64,000 nt of DNA from CAWABB01 sp963780165 (GCA_963780165.1 CAWABB010000001.1:930001-994000), one strand, 5' to 3'. Numbered from the stretch's first letter, positions 8,971 through 16,791 are shown. Numbers and translations are program-made. Notes: generated from the letters alone by a model not told the origin.

Positions 8971-10440
8971 TGCCCTGTTAGTTCACGCAGGACAAAAGTA
9001 TCGATTTCACCTGGCATTCGCCATTCTGAACGCGGATGGAGTTTTGAAGAGGCACAATGGAATAAGTCTCCCCTTCGCCGCCACCTGCGCGGGCCGATGT
9101 CGTACAGTGAGAGACGTACTTGCAGGTTTGCATTTAAAATTCAATATTGCACACCATGAAGACAGTCTACCGAAGGCGCTCCTTGGAGCCCGTGCTTCAG
9201 CGCGCTGCGAGAGAATTCCCGGCAGTTGTGTTGACCGGACCGCGCCAATCCGGGAAAACAACTCTGCTCAAACATCTCTTTGGCGGAACGCATCAGTACG
9301 CGTCACTTGAGCTTCCGGATGTCCGGGCCGCAGCCCTTGCCGATCCGCGGGGTTTTCTGGCGCTCCACCCGCCGCCGGTGATCTTCGATGAGATTCAGTA
9401 TTGCCCGGATCTCCTCATGTATGTTAAGGAAGCGGTGGACGCCCATCGCTCCAGGCGAGGACAGTACCTGCTCACAGGCTCGCAAAACATGTTGCTCCTG
9501 GAACGTGTGACGGAGTCCTTGGCAGGCCGGGCGGCAATCCTCCGGTTGCTCCCTCTTTCGTTCCGCGAGGCGCTGGGATCCCCCGATGCATTGATGCCGT
9601 GGGAGAATCACAAGCGCAGAAGGACTGTTCACGTGCCATCAGAATCGCTCTGGCACCAGCTCCTTCGAGGCAACTATCCCGAACTGGCCGTTGAGCCTCG
9701 GCGGGACTTCAGACTCTGGCACGGAAGCTACATGCAAACGTACCTCGAGCGCGATGTTCGTCTGGTACGCCAAGTCGGTGATCTGGCCGTCTTTCAGAAC
9801 TTCTTGAGGTCTCTCGCAGCGCGTAGCGGGCAGTTGGTCAATCTCAGTGATATCTCCCGTGACTTGGGGGCAGCGGTGAACACCCTGAAGATATGGCTGT
9901 CCATCCTGGAGGCATCTCACCAGGTGGTTGTGTTGCGGCCATATTTTGCGAACGTGGGGAAGCGGCTTGTCAAGACCCCGAAAGTGTACTTCACGGATAC
10001 AGGGACATTGTGCTATCTTGTAGGGCTGAAGGATCCGGGCCATGCTGCCGCGGGCCCACTCGGTGGAGCGATCTTCGAAACTGCGGTTCTCTCAGAAATC
10101 ATCAAGACATTCGTTCATCGGGGCGATGAGCCTGAGGTGTATTTTTGGCGCACTTCCACTGGCAGCGAAGTTGATTTCATTCTTAACGTGGGAGGAAGGC
10201 TCATTCCGATTGAGGTGAAACTGTCGGCAACTCTGCACCCCTCGATGGCGGGAAGCATCCTTGCGTTTCAAGAAGACATCGGCGGGAAAGCGGCCTCGGG
10301 GTTTGTGATTCACCCGGGCGATAATCGACTGCCGCTGGCCCCAGCCGTGATGGGGGTTCCTTTTAGTGAATGGTAGGAGCGCGTCTGGCGTGTCGTTGCG
10401 GGAGGTCATACACTTGTCCCTCGTTAAAAGTCCATCCGGG
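8971..10440 (+). mobile_element. AAA/DUF4143 repeat unit, copy 1, flanked by inverted motifs
   Basis: Sequence from about 8971 to 10412 is nearly identical to 44918-46346. The ATPase gene sits between CGGATGGAGTTTTGAAGAGG (9033-9052) and its inverted counterpart TTAAAAGTCCATCCGGG (10424-10440). The left arm shows a small insertion relative to copy 2 just after the motif. No transposase is present, so movement is an inference. Confidence 0.55.
9156..10376 (+). CDS. AAA (AAA_14) ATPase with C-terminal DUF4143 nuclease-like domain, copy 1
   Basis: The 406-residue protein carries Walker A GPRQSGKTT (about residues 27-35), Walker B PPVIFDEIQ, sensor LLTGSQ, a winged-helix-like middle (LVNLSDISRDLGAAVNTLKIWL) and the DUF4143 end with GSEVDFIL...PIEVKLS, which resembles a PD-(D/E)xK core. 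ATG at 9156 is preferred over TTG at 9147. There is no obvious Shine-Dalgarno; the leader is A/T-rich. It differs from the copy at 45088-46308 at only about five residues. The family is common in archaea and bacteria and poorly understood; some members travel with mobile DNA. Confidence 0.85.
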   Translation: MKTVYRRRSLEPVLQRAAREFPAVVLTGPRQSGKTTLLKHLFGGTHQYASLELPDVRAAALADPRGFLALHPPPVIFDEIQYCPDLLMYVKEAVDAHRSRRGQYLLTGSQNMLLLERVTESLAGRAAILRLLPLSFREALGSPDALMPWENHKRRRTVHVPSESLWHQLLRGNYPELAVEPRRDFRLWHGSYMQTYLERDVRLVRQVGDLAVFQNFLRSLAARSGQLVNLSDISRDLGAAVNTLKIWLSILEASHQVVVLRPYFANVGKRLVKTPKVYFTDTGTLCYLVGLKDPGHAAAGPLGGAIFETAVLSEIIKTFVHRGDEPEVYFWRTSTGSEVDFILNVGGRLIPIEVKLSATLHPSMAGSILAFQEDIGGKAASGFVIHPGDNRLPLAPAVMGVPFSEW

Positions 10441-10480
10441 CCAAACCTCCATCATGGACTCTCTGATCAGGGGACGCTGT
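10421..10480 (+). repeat. Boundary motif TTAAAAGTCCATCCGGG with family arm
   Basis: The arm after the motif is homologous, with divergence, to those at 44851, 46385, 59463 and 60261. Confidence 0.5.
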
Positions 10481-10612
10481 CGTGACGCGGGATCGGATTT
10501 GAGGAGGAATTTGCTTGTCACCCCACTAGACGTGGGACATCAGCTTATAGTTGCAGTTCAAATTCCCGATGGGTGTGTGTGAGTGATTCACATTGCGGGT
10601 TCCGGGCACTGG

Positions 10613-10647
10613 ATCGGCCCTTTTCGAAAGAATTGGGCCGATTGTTT
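10613..10647 (+). terminator. Intrinsic terminator
   Basis: The stem ATCGGCCC (10613-10620)/GGGCCGAT (10635-10642) is followed by TGTTTT. No intact gene ends here; a short frame stops at 10582, so the hairpin may have outlived its gene. The rest of 10441-10869 shows nothing clear. Confidence 0.6.
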
Positions 10648-10880
10648 TGTCCCCCGGCATTTACATGCATGGAGAGATAGTCAAGTCGTGGGGAGAGGAT
10701 CTTGGTCCCGATCCCTTCTGGGTGTGAAGTGGATCTGACAACGGCTTCATCCTGAAATCCTCGTTGGACGCAAAGGACTTCCGTGACGAGACTGAAGGTC
10801 GGATTGTCAAACCACTCAACAAAGCATCCGACGTCAACTCCCCTACTGATGATAGACTCTTGAACCTGCCATGAGGCGGC

Positions 10881-10927
10881 GACTAACGGATTCGGCTAGT
10901 TCCGTCAGGTTGAGCCGATGGTTGGGC
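10881..10927 (-). other. attC-like site 1
   Basis: On the minus strand it begins GCCCAAC, contains TCGGCT...AGCCGA arms, and ends CGTTAGTC. It is short (47 bp). It bounds the HigA cassette. Confidence 0.5.
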
Positions 10928-10969
10928 GGCCTTCTCAGTTCAGAAGTAAACACTTTGAACGAGGTTGCG

Positions 10970-11242
10970 ATGATTCCAAAGAACCGAAAGCCAACGCATC
11001 CGGGAAAAATCCTCCTCGAGGAGTTCCTTATCCCTCTGCACATGAGCCAGGTCGAACTTGCCAGGAGGATGGGAGTCCCCATTCAGCGAATCAACACACT
11101 CATCAACGCCAAGCGCAACATGACGGCGGAAACTGCCATCCTGCTTGCTCGCGTCCTCAACACATCCTCGGAATTCTGGATGAACCTCCAGGTCGCTTGC
11201 GACTTGTACGATGCTCGAGTAAACCTCACGCATGCCGCATGA
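10970..11242 (+). CDS. higA: HigA-family antitoxin (XRE/VapI type)
   Basis: The 90-residue protein begins MIPKNRKPTHPGKILLEEFLIP, the hallmark of HigA/VapI antitoxins, followed by a helix-turn-helix (SQVELARRMGVPIQRINTLINAKRN) and the HigA ending FWMNLQVACDLYDAR. ATG at 10970 has GAGG 7 nt upstream. The usual upstream HigB toxin is not recognisable between 10441 and 10969, so the antitoxin appears orphan. It lies between attC sites 1 and 2 as an inverted cassette gene. An orphan HigA may act as a repressor or neutralise toxins encoded elsewhere. Confidence 0.85.
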   Translation: MIPKNRKPTHPGKILLEEFLIPLHMSQVELARRMGVPIQRINTLINAKRNMTAETAILLARVLNTSSEFWMNLQVACDLYDARVNLTHAA

Positions 11243-11245
11243 ACC

Positions 11246-11360
11246 GCACAACGATGGAGCTCACCGGCGCACCGCGCCTGGCGCGCGCCTTATCTTTCCG
11301 ATTCGCTTCACAGGGCGCATGCCAGACCAGCCGTGCGTCCGGTGGAGCGATGTGTTAGGT
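11246..11360 (-). other. attC-like site 2
   Basis: On plus it runs from CACAAC (11247) to GTTAGGT (11354-11360). The arms GAGCTCACCGG and CCGGTGGAGC pair and extend towards both ends. Confidence 0.6.
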
Positions 11361-11369
11361 CGCGAACTA

Positions 11370-11640
11370 CTGATCAGCGGATCTCGGTCCGGATGCTCAA
11401 TCGATGCCACCGCAAGATCGACATCGAGATCCGGCCAATAGAGATGATGCGGACTCGGGAGTTCGACATTTCTGAGCGCTCGAATTGAGGCCTCCTCGAA
11501 CCATGGGAAGTCCTTGAAAGACAAGAAGAATTCCCGCCCGCCGAGGAGTAACCAGATGCCGGCGGGGATACGTTGCTCAATTCAACTTTTGAAATGCGTT
11601 TCCCAGGAAATTGTGATCTCATCGAGGTTATCCTGAATGA
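11370..11640 (-). pseudogene. DUF2442-like cassette gene with two frameshifts
   Basis: Three minus frames read in order LKIIQDNLDEITISWETH, then SKVELSNVSP, then AGIWLLLGGREFFLSFKDFPWF...LPSPHHLYWPDLDVDLAVASIEHP. The last part is the signature of small DUF2442 proteins. One base is missing near 11587 and another near 11562. A TTG or equivalent start near 11640 with GAGG upstream is plausible. The tail reads on into attC site 2. It probably shares a cassette with the membrane-protein gene just upstream. The function of DUF2442 is unknown; many members lie beside toxin-antitoxin genes. Confidence 0.6.
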
Positions 11641-11659
11641 TTTTCAATAGGCACCTCAC

Positions 11660-11953
11660 CTACCAGTTGAGCAAGAAGACGGGTGCCATCGCGGCAAGCG
11701 CAGCGCCGACTTGCAGGCCCAAGATGAGAAGTGCATGTCGTGGTGTCTGCGGCACCCATTTGATCGCGAAGAAGATTACGATTGGCGCCTGGGCTGCCAT
11801 GAGGAGCTGCCATATATGGGCAGCGGCGCCCTCATCGGGCTGGGACGCGGTGCCATGCGACGCGATGAACAGCAACACAGTGCTGAGAGCAACGAGTGAC
11901 ATTGCTATAGGAAGGAAGGCGCTTGGATGCTTCAGGACGGTTAGCAGAGTCAT
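11660..11953 (-). CDS. Small membrane protein, cassette type
   Basis: The 97-residue protein has about three transmembrane helices (around residues 12-32, 50-65 and 73-92), the motif DEGAAAHIWQLLMAAQAPIVIFFAIKW and the ending APVFLLNW. ATG at 11953 has AGGG 8 nt upstream. It resembles a family of uncharacterised integral membrane proteins carried as integron cassettes. It lies between attC 3 and the DUF2442 remnant. Confidence 0.7.
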   Translation of the reverse strand: MTLLTVLKHPSAFLPIAMSLVALSTVLLFIASHGTASQPDEGAAAHIWQLLMAAQAPIVIFFAIKWVPQTPRHALLILGLQVGAALAAMAPVFLLNW

Positions 11954-11974
11954 TGTTGAGCCCTATGGTGTGCG

Positions 11975-12113
11975 GCCTAACGGCTGAACTCCCGTGCGAC
12001 GCGAAATGACTTTTCTGTTTAGAACGTCCAACCAACTCCCTCGCTCACCAATTGGCAGCGGACCATACTCACCTCCAGCACCGCCCCCATCAAACGGCGA
12101 AAGGTGTTAGCCG
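11975..12113 (-). other. attC-like site 3
   Basis: The ends GCCTAAC (11975) and GTTAGCC (12106-12112) fit, and the stop of the upstream cassette gene lies in it. Arm pairing is weak, so this is the least certain of the long sites. Confidence 0.4.
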
Positions 12114-12715
12114 GTCAGAGTAAACCTTTCAGCCCAACATTTGTCCCAATGATCCAATATCGCAATGCGTTTCTTCACATCATGCTCGTCCTTCAAGGCC
12201 GCGAATGTCGAAACGTACTCGGTCTTCATTCGACGGAAGAGGTCGGAAGTCCATAGACCCCTAATCCATTCACTCTCTTCGTGCGAGAGACTTGGCACAA
12301 ATTCGGGAGGGGTCTCATGAAAATAGTTTGGTTCTGCCCAATTGGAACTGTGCCAGATGTCCTCGGCCGACACAGGCAATCGCAGTAAGCTTGGCAACAG
12401 GTAGATGTTTTGTACCATCGTCTCGAGCAGTTTCTCACGTGCCCGCATCTCATCACCTGCCCGATAGAGTGCAAGGGCCCAGAATAGAACATGGATCGGC
12501 TCTCCAATATCACCCGGACAGGCCTCCTCGAACCATGCATAGTGCTGCAAGGCAGCCTCGAGGTCGCCACATTGTACGAAGAGAGGTCCGATCATATATC
12601 GCTTCCCCGCACCATCATTGATCGTCCCACCGAGCCTTCGCTCCTCGCTAGATAGGGCACGGCGCAGCCTCAACGCGCGGCTACGAATCTTCTTCTTTGA
12701 ATCCGGTATCGGCAT
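12107..12715 (-). CDS. Hypothetical TPR-like protein in a cassette
   Basis: The 202-residue, all-helical protein has a repeat-like middle (CGDLEAALQHYAWFEEACPGD, then HVLFWALALYRAGDEMRAREKL) suggesting tetratricopeptide-like pairs. ATG at 12715 follows GGGGAG. The TAA stop is the TAAC of attC 3. No catalytic motif was seen. Confidence 0.65.
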   Translation of the reverse strand: MPIPDSKKKIRSRALRLRRALSSEERRLGGTINDGAGKRYMIGPLFVQCGDLEAALQHYAWFEEACPGDIGEPIHVLFWALALYRAGDEMRAREKLLETMVQNIYLLPSLLRLPVSAEDIWHSSNWAEPNYFHETPPEFVPSLSHEESEWIRGLWTSDLFRRMKTEYVSTFAALKDEHDVKKRIAILDHWDKCWAERFTLTG

Positions 12716-12731
12716 GAGGTCTCCCCGTGCC

Positions 12732-12887
12732 GGCTAACAACCGGCGATAAGCCGCCGCGGTAGAATGATGGTGCGTGCAGCGACCCAACCCGGCGATCGT
12801 TTTCGTGTCACCACACGCTCGTACACAGCCTGACATAGGCCCTTACAGCAATGCCCTTGGGCCGTCGGCTTCGTCGCCTTGTTGGGC
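12732..12887 (-). other. attC-like site 4
   Basis: The arm CTAACAACCGGCGATAAGCCG (12735-) pairs over about 19 positions with CGGCTTCGTCGCCTTGTTGGG (ending 12886). GTTGGGC closes the site at 12881-12887. This is the best-paired long site. Confidence 0.65.
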
Positions 12888-12895
12888 CGCATACC

Positions 12896-12930
12896 TTGAC
12901 ACTGACCACAATACGGACTATATTATAGTC
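12896..12930 (+). promoter_or_regulatory. Promoter and palindromic operator of the Phd/RelE module
   Basis: TTGACA (12896-12901), a 17-nt spacer and TATATT (12919-12924) form a near-consensus promoter. A perfect palindrome GACTATA-T-TATAGTC (12916-12930) overlaps the -10 element. This fits autoregulation by the antitoxin encoded at 12950. Confidence 0.75.
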
Positions 12931-12949
12931 GACATGCTAAGGGGCGTTT

Positions 12950-13240
12950 ATGAAACTGAGTACAGCTGTGAAACCCATCAGCTACCTCAAGGCGCATGCT
13001 TCAGAGCTGATCCGGGAGATCACCAACACCCGGCAGACGCTCGTCGTGACCCATAATGGCGAGGCGAAGGTCGTCGTCCAGGATATTCGCTCGTATGAGC
13101 GCATGCAGGAGACTCTTGCGCTCCTGAAGATCCTCACTCGGAGCAAGCAGAACATCCGACGTGGGAAGTCGAAATCGATGGACGACGTGTTCGGTTCGCT
13201 TGATAAGCGCATTGCGGCGTTCAAGCATGAAAAAGTATGA
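12950..13240 (+). CDS. Phd/YefM-family antitoxin
   Basis: The 96-residue protein opens with the Phd/YefM DNA-binding fold (STAVKPISYLKAHASELIREI, then LVVTHNGEAKVVVQDIRSYERM) and has a basic C-terminal toxin-binding tail. Its stop overlaps the toxin start by 14 nt, so the pair is co-translated. The own promoter and operator at 12896-12930 fit an inverted cassette. It neutralises the RelE-type toxin at 13227. Confidence 0.85.
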   Translation: MKLSTAVKPISYLKAHASELIREITNTRQTLVVTHNGEAKVVVQDIRSYERMQETLALLKILTRSKQNIRRGKSKSMDDVFGSLDKRIAAFKHEKV

Positions 13241-13553
13241 CGTGATCTTCGACCAAGATGCCGAGGACGATCTCTTCGACATCTACACGTTTGTTGCCAT
13301 GAACGATTCGGTGGAACGCGCAGACCGATTGCTCCGTGCTCTGCGACGAACATGCCAGAAGCTCCGGAAACTGCCCCTTCGTGGCAACATCCCCACCGAA
13401 CTCTTTCAAATAGGTGTAATCGAGTTCCGGGAACTGCACTTCAAGCCATACCGCATCATCTACTCCCTCGAATCCGCGACAGTCTACGTGCATTGCGTAT
13501 TGGACGGCCGGCGCGACATCCAGACAATCCTGCAAGAGCGGCTTCTTCGCTAG
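13227..13553 (+). CDS. RelE/ParE-family toxin
   Basis: The 108-residue protein shows the RelE/ParE pattern: KYDVIFDQDAEDDLFDIYTFV, RADRLLRALRRTCQKLRKLPLRGNIP, FRELHFKPYRIIYSLE and the closing VHCVLDGRRDIQTILQERLL. Members cleave ribosome-bound mRNA or poison gyrase; which applies cannot be told here. The gene overlaps the antitoxin and ends 10 nt before attC 5. Confidence 0.85.
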   Translation: MKKYDVIFDQDAEDDLFDIYTFVAMNDSVERADRLLRALRRTCQKLRKLPLRGNIPTELFQIGVIEFRELHFKPYRIIYSLESATVYVHCVLDGRRDIQTILQERLLR

Positions 13554-13562
13554 CGTTGCGCG

Positions 13563-13620
13563 GCCCAACGTCTTACATCAGCGGCGAGCGTAGCCAGTCC
13601 GCTGCATGCCGGGGTTAGGT
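13563..13620 (-). other. attC-like site 5
   Basis: A 58-bp site from GCCCAAC (13563) to GTTAGGT (13614-13620) with perfect inner arms CAGCGG/CCGCTG. It is the clearest canonical site. Confidence 0.75.
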
Positions 13621-14217
13621 GGCTGCCCTTCCCTCCCGCGAAGCACTTCCCACAAGCACACGCGCGATTGTGAACAGCGAGAACCCGAACAGGATCGCCA
13701 TGCTCAACCACACCGTCGGGTATCCAATCGCCTGCGCGATGTGATAGAGATCTCCCCTTCCCCCGAGGGCGAAAGCGACGGTTTCGCACACTACGTCGAA
13801 CGCCGGTCGCAGACAAAGCAACATGAGCAGGACTCCAAGCACAAACGGGCGCCTCAGGCGCCTTCCCTGCAGTGCGAAGAAGCCCACCGCAACGCTCACG
13901 CCATCCAAGACATAAGGCGCGCTCGTCATCACGAGCTGCTGCCACGGGGCCTGTAGACGGTGAGGCGTAATCCACGCTCGCCCGAACTCCCCACGCCAGA
14001 AGCTGGGAATGAGCTTGAGTTCCGTCACGGAGCCGCCGACCAGGTAGGCGCCGAGAACGTGACTCAACTCGTGAATCGGTGCGTAGGTTAGATACCAGAG
14101 CACCGGAATCGACAATAGACTCGGGATGGCAATCCGGATGGGCCAGGGCGCCGTCAGATACAGAATCAGAAGAGGCGCAACGATGACGACGAGTATCTCG
14201 ATCGTGATCAACAGCAT
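13615..14217 (-). CDS. Membrane protein with HExxH motif (M50-like)
   Basis: The 200-residue protein has about five hydrophobic helices and the motif APIHELSHVLGAYLVGG (about residues 47-63). This gives the zinc-binding HELSH signature of site-2-type or similar membrane metalloproteases. No clear second metal motif (LDG-type) was found, though SAPYVLDGVSV at about 110 may serve. Its TAA stop is inside attC 5, so it is the cassette gene of that site. Proteolytic activity is inferred only from the motif. Confidence 0.7.
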   Translation of the reverse strand: MLLITIEILVVIVAPLLILYLTAPWPIRIAIPSLLSIPVLWYLTYAPIHELSHVLGAYLVGGSVTELKLIPSFWRGEFGRAWITPHRLQAPWQQLVMTSAPYVLDGVSVAVGFFALQGRRLRRPFVLGVLLMLLCLRPAFDVVCETVAFALGGRGDLYHIAQAIGYPTVWLSMAILFGFSLFTIARVLVGSASREGRAAT

Positions 14218-14254
14218 GTTCTTATGCCTTCCCGCTTCCGCGTTAAGTACCGCC

Positions 14255-14314
14255 GCCTAACGCTCATCATCAGCTGCGGCGCGCAGCGCCGTCTGCTGCA
14301 TGCTGTTCTTAGAC
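14255..14314 (-). other. attC-like site 6
   Basis: GCCTAAC (14255-14261) to CTTAGAC (14308-14314), with arms GCGGCGC/GCGCCGT. The far core has C for G (CTTAGAC instead of GTTAGAC). Confidence 0.55.
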
Positions 14315-14323
14315 CGCCGGCTA

Positions 14324-14809
14324 CTAACCACGAACCGCCGCCTCGATCACGGCGACGTCGATCTTCTTCATCGTCATCATTGCATCGAACGCCCGCTTGG
14401 CTGTGGGGAGATCGGAGTTGGTATACGCCTTGATCAACGCGATCGGGGTGATTTGCCAGGAGACGCCCCACTTGTCTTTACACCATCCGCACTCGCTCTC
14501 TTGGCCGCCGTTGCCGACGATCGCATTCCAATACCGATCGGTTTCAGCCTGATCTTCCGTGGCAACCTGGAACGAGAACGCTTCATTGTGCTTGAACGCG
14601 GGCCCACCGTTCAGCCCGAGGCAGGGAATACCCATCACGGTGAACTCTACTGTCAATACGTCCCCTTGCTTGCCCGACGGAAAATCGCCCGGCGCGCGAT
14701 GCACCGCGCCGACGGACGAATCGGGAAAGGTCTTGGCGTAGAACAGCGCCGCTTCCTCGGCATCGCGTTCGTACCAGAGGCAAATCGTGTTCTTTGCAGT
14801 CTTCGTCAT
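14324..14809 (-). CDS. PhnB-like VOC-superfamily protein
   Basis: The 161-residue protein has the PhnB/3-demethylubiquinone-methyltransferase-like pattern: CLWYERDAEEAALFYAKTFPDSSVG, VLTVEFTVMGIPCLGLNGGPAFKHNEAFSF split over two strands, then CGWCKDKWGVSWQI and a C-terminal DAMMTMKKIDVAVIE. The family has the glyoxalase/bleomycin-resistance fold; substrates are mostly unknown. The start follows GAGGG. It is a common cassette gene. It ends 10 nt from attC 6. Confidence 0.8.
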   Translation of the reverse strand: MTKTAKNTICLWYERDAEEAALFYAKTFPDSSVGAVHRAPGDFPSGKQGDVLTVEFTVMGIPCLGLNGGPAFKHNEAFSFQVATEDQAETDRYWNAIVGNGGQESECGWCKDKWGVSWQITPIALIKAYTNSDLPTAKRAFDAMMTMKKIDVAVIEAAVRG

Positions 14810-14833
14810 GATGGCCCTCGTCGTATAGTGGCG

Positions 14834-14893
14834 GTCTAACGCTACAGTTCAGTGGCGACGCTTAGAGCCCTCCGCCGCAACCGGTTGTTGGGC
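14834..14893 (-). other. attC-like site 7
   Basis: GTCTAAC (14834-14840) to GTTGGGC (14887-14893), 60 bp, with inner arms GTGGCG/CGCCGC. The stop of the next gene falls inside. Confidence 0.65.
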
Positions 14894-15256
14894 GGTACTC
14901 TTAGCCCCGCGCGAAGGCGTTGTGGACTTGCTCTTGACGGGCCGCGTCGATGGCGCCGTGGCGCGCACGTGGCCGGGCCTGGAGTAAAGCACTGGCCTCA
15001 CGTGGCGGACAATCTTGCCCTGCGCTTCCAACTGACGGGCAACGGAGATCGTGTACCACGCAACCGAACCGTCGAAGTGCGGAAGTCGCTTCGCTACGAG
15101 CCGCGCAAGCTCATTGAACTTGACCGGTTCGTCGGTCAGGACGGCCAGGATAGCCTTCGAGACCTGCTCGTACTTCTCCGCTGCAATGGACATCGGTCTT
15201 TTCCACCCGACACCCTTGACGGTTACCCGTCTCTTGGTTGTCGCCCCTGTAATCAT
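14849..15256 (-). CDS. Small DUF6958-like protein
   Basis: The 135-residue protein has a winged-helix-like core (AAEKYEQVSKAILAVLTD, FNELARLVAKRLPHFDGSVAWYTISVARQLEAQGKIVR) matching the DUF6958 pattern from memory. A basic, disordered tail follows (TRPVKSKSTTPSRG...GSKRRH) and may bind nucleic acid. ATG at 15256 has GGGAGG 5 nt upstream. It is a single-gene cassette ending in attC 7. Confidence 0.65.
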   Translation of the reverse strand: MITGATTKRRVTVKGVGWKRPMSIAAEKYEQVSKAILAVLTDEPVKFNELARLVAKRLPHFDGSVAWYTISVARQLEAQGKIVRHVRPVLYSRPGHVRATAPSTRPVKSKSTTPSRGAKSTAQQPVAAEGSKRRH

Positions 15257-15303
15257 ACGGTTCCTCCCATTAAGTGGCGGTCGGCTCAGCCTGGGTTAGT
15301 GCC

Positions 15304-15342
15304 TCCCAACGACCGGACGCCCACGTTCACCCGCGGTCTAGA
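15304..15342 (-). other. Degenerate attC-like site
   Basis: On minus, GACCG...CGGTC arms are followed by GTTGGGA, just after the lipoprotein stop. The site is too short and irregular to be sure, but its position is right. Confidence 0.3.
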
Positions 15343-15865
15343 ACACGATGCGCGTGCCAATCCCCGTGCCTTCGTCGTCACCGGTGATCGGCGTGCCGGC
15401 CCTGTCGAATGTGGCCAATTTGATCGTTGACCTATAGCTCTGGCCATCGTCAGATAGCGTAATCGTCTCGGTCAGGACTCCGTGTCCAGCTGGCCACCAA
15501 TCGCTACCATTGGGTGCACCATCGCCTGGCCCCGGCGCCTTTGTGGTGTAGAACACGTATTTCGTCTCGAATGTGCGCGGGTCGATCTGCTTCCACACAC
15601 CGTACGCTGGCGGCGACGAATTCGCGGCCTCGTCGTAGTTGGACGACTCGGTCATGGTGCCGCCCGCGTTGTACGCATACAGGAATTCGAGGTCCTTCAT
15701 CTCGGCCAATGGACCACTCCGAAAGACGACCTTCGAGCGCCACGCGCCCACAAGCACGCCGGGATCAGCAGCGATGCTCATCCGCGACGACTGATCATCC
15801 CCACATCCCGTGTTGATCAGAACGGCCGAAAGCATCAGGAGGGTGAATCGAGCATTGCGTTTCAT
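15338..15865 (-). CDS. Predicted lipoprotein, cassette type
   Basis: From ATG at 15865 the product has a lipoprotein signal (MKRNARFTLLMLSAVLINTGC, lipobox NTGC) and a lipocalin-like soluble domain with VLVGAWRSKVVF, YGVWKQIDPRTFETKYVFYT and a closing TFDRAGTPITGDDEGTGIGTRIVF. The frame stays open to 15910, but the signal supports the later start. Secreted small beta-barrel proteins of this kind are frequent integron cassettes of unknown function. Confidence 0.7.
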   Translation of the reverse strand: MKRNARFTLLMLSAVLINTGCGDDQSSRMSIAADPGVLVGAWRSKVVFRSGPLAEMKDLEFLYAYNAGGTMTESSNYDEAANSSPPAYGVWKQIDPRTFETKYVFYTTKAPGPGDGAPNGSDWWPAGHGVLTETITLSDDGQSYRSTIKLATFDRAGTPITGDDEGTGIGTRIVF

Positions 15866-15946
15866 TGGTCCCATTCGAAGTGTTGAGTTCTCATGCGGCT
15901 CTCTTGACAATATGTCAGGAATGACATATGTTTATTCCAAGCCTGG

Positions 15947-16078
15947 AGGATTGTCTACCCCATCGATGAGGATGCAATCATTATCCTCGAAGTATTCCAC
16001 AAGCAAACGCAAAGGACTTCACAAACTGTCATCGATGCCTGCAAACGACGCATTCGACTGTACGACACGAAAAGGTAA
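15947..16078 (+). pseudogene. C-terminal remnant of a Gp49/HigB-type RelE toxin
   Basis: In frame it reads RIVYPIDEDAIIILEVF, then HKQTQRTSQTVIDACKRRIRLYDTKR and stop. This matches the end of phage Gp49-like (PF05973) toxins (RVxY...DAIxLLxxFxKKTQ). The N-terminal half and start codon are missing. It stops 4 nt before the XRE antitoxin, as expected for its lost partner. Confidence 0.7.
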
Positions 16079-16082
16079 CGAT

Positions 16083-16394
16083 ATGAACAAGGCAAAGCAA
16101 AAGAGACTCGAAAAACATGGCTGGAAGATTGGGTCCGCGGACGAGTTCCTTGAATTCAATCCTCAGGAATCCGCTTACGTTGAACTGAAGCTCGCTCTGA
16201 GCCGCACCCTACAAGATCGTCGGCGCCGGAAGAAGCTCACGCAGGAACAATTTGCCCGCTTGATCAAATCAAGCCAGTCACGAGTTGCTAAGATGGAAGC
16301 GGGAGATCCAACTGTGTCTATCGACCTCCTCGTCCGCTCTCTGCTTGCACTCGGCGCCCCTTCCAAATCGCTCGCCCGATCCCTCTCTATCTAG
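16083..16394 (+). CDS. XRE-family antitoxin
   Basis: The 103-residue protein has an N-terminal linker (NKAKQKRLEKHGWKIGSADEFLEF) and a Cro/C1 helix-turn-helix (LTQEQFARLIKSSQSRVAKMEAGD), as in antitoxins paired with Gp49-like toxins. The toxin immediately upstream is truncated, so the antitoxin now stands alone. It is inverted relative to the array and lies before attC 9. Confidence 0.8.
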   Translation: MNKAKQKRLEKHGWKIGSADEFLEFNPQESAYVELKLALSRTLQDRRRRKKLTQEQFARLIKSSQSRVAKMEAGDPTVSIDLLVRSLLALGAPSKSLARSLSI

Positions 16395-16411
16395 CCCTAC
16401 CATGGGTGACA

Positions 16412-16541
16412 GCCTAACGGCCTCGAGCTAAGCTGCTCGGCGACAGCGGGCCAACTTCCCCTGATTGTCGCTCACGCCGGCGGGCCCAGGCGGCCCACCC
16501 TATGCCCCGACTCCCGGGTCAGGCTCAGCGAATTGTTGGGC
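16412..16541 (-). other. attC-like site 9
   Basis: On minus it begins GCCCAACAATTCGCTGAGC, close to well-known attC starts, and ends GCCGTTAGGC (16418-). It is 130 bp with partly paired arms (GCTGAGC with GCTTAGC). Confidence 0.65.
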
Positions 16542-16582
16542 AGCCTCGCATGTGGCCATCGGGACTGAATGCCAAGGCCTCG

Positions 16583-16765
16583 CTACAGCCAGGGCACCTT
16601 TACCTTCTTACAGTACTCAATCCAGGCGGCCCCATGGGCTTCAGCAAGCATCTGCTCTTCCCTGCGCGAGTACAGCCTCGAACCGATGATGTGCAAGCAC
16701 TCCGATCACGAGGCCCAGCCAGGTGTTCAACAGAATGCCAGCCCAAGGCAGAACGATGTGGCAAT
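16583..16765 (-). pseudogene. Remnant of an isoprenylcysteine methyltransferase-like membrane protein
   Basis: Two minus frames read CHIVLPWAGILLNTWLGLVIG...HHRFEAVLA, then EEQMLAEAHGAAWIEYCKKVKVPWL and stop. The end resembles the C-terminal motif of ICMT/PEMT-type methyltransferases (E-E...L...G..Y..Y...V). A frameshift joins the halves and the N-terminus is lost. It directly precedes attC 9, as a cassette gene would. Confidence 0.45.
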
Positions 16766-16791
16766 ATAGCCTCGGCTCACTGGCTTGTCAA
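16763..16791 (-). promoter_or_regulatory. Sigma-70-like promoter at the head of the cassette array
   Basis: On minus, TTGACA (16791-16786), exactly 17 nt, then TATATT (16768-16763). Both hexamers are near consensus. It points into the array, so it could act as a cassette promoter. Confidence 0.55.

Noticed and set aside
10660..10860. Possible MazE/AbrB-like antitoxin (reading MHGEIVKSWGEDLG)
   Set aside because: The resemblance covers only a dozen residues, then a stop; the rest is in another frame and not convincing.
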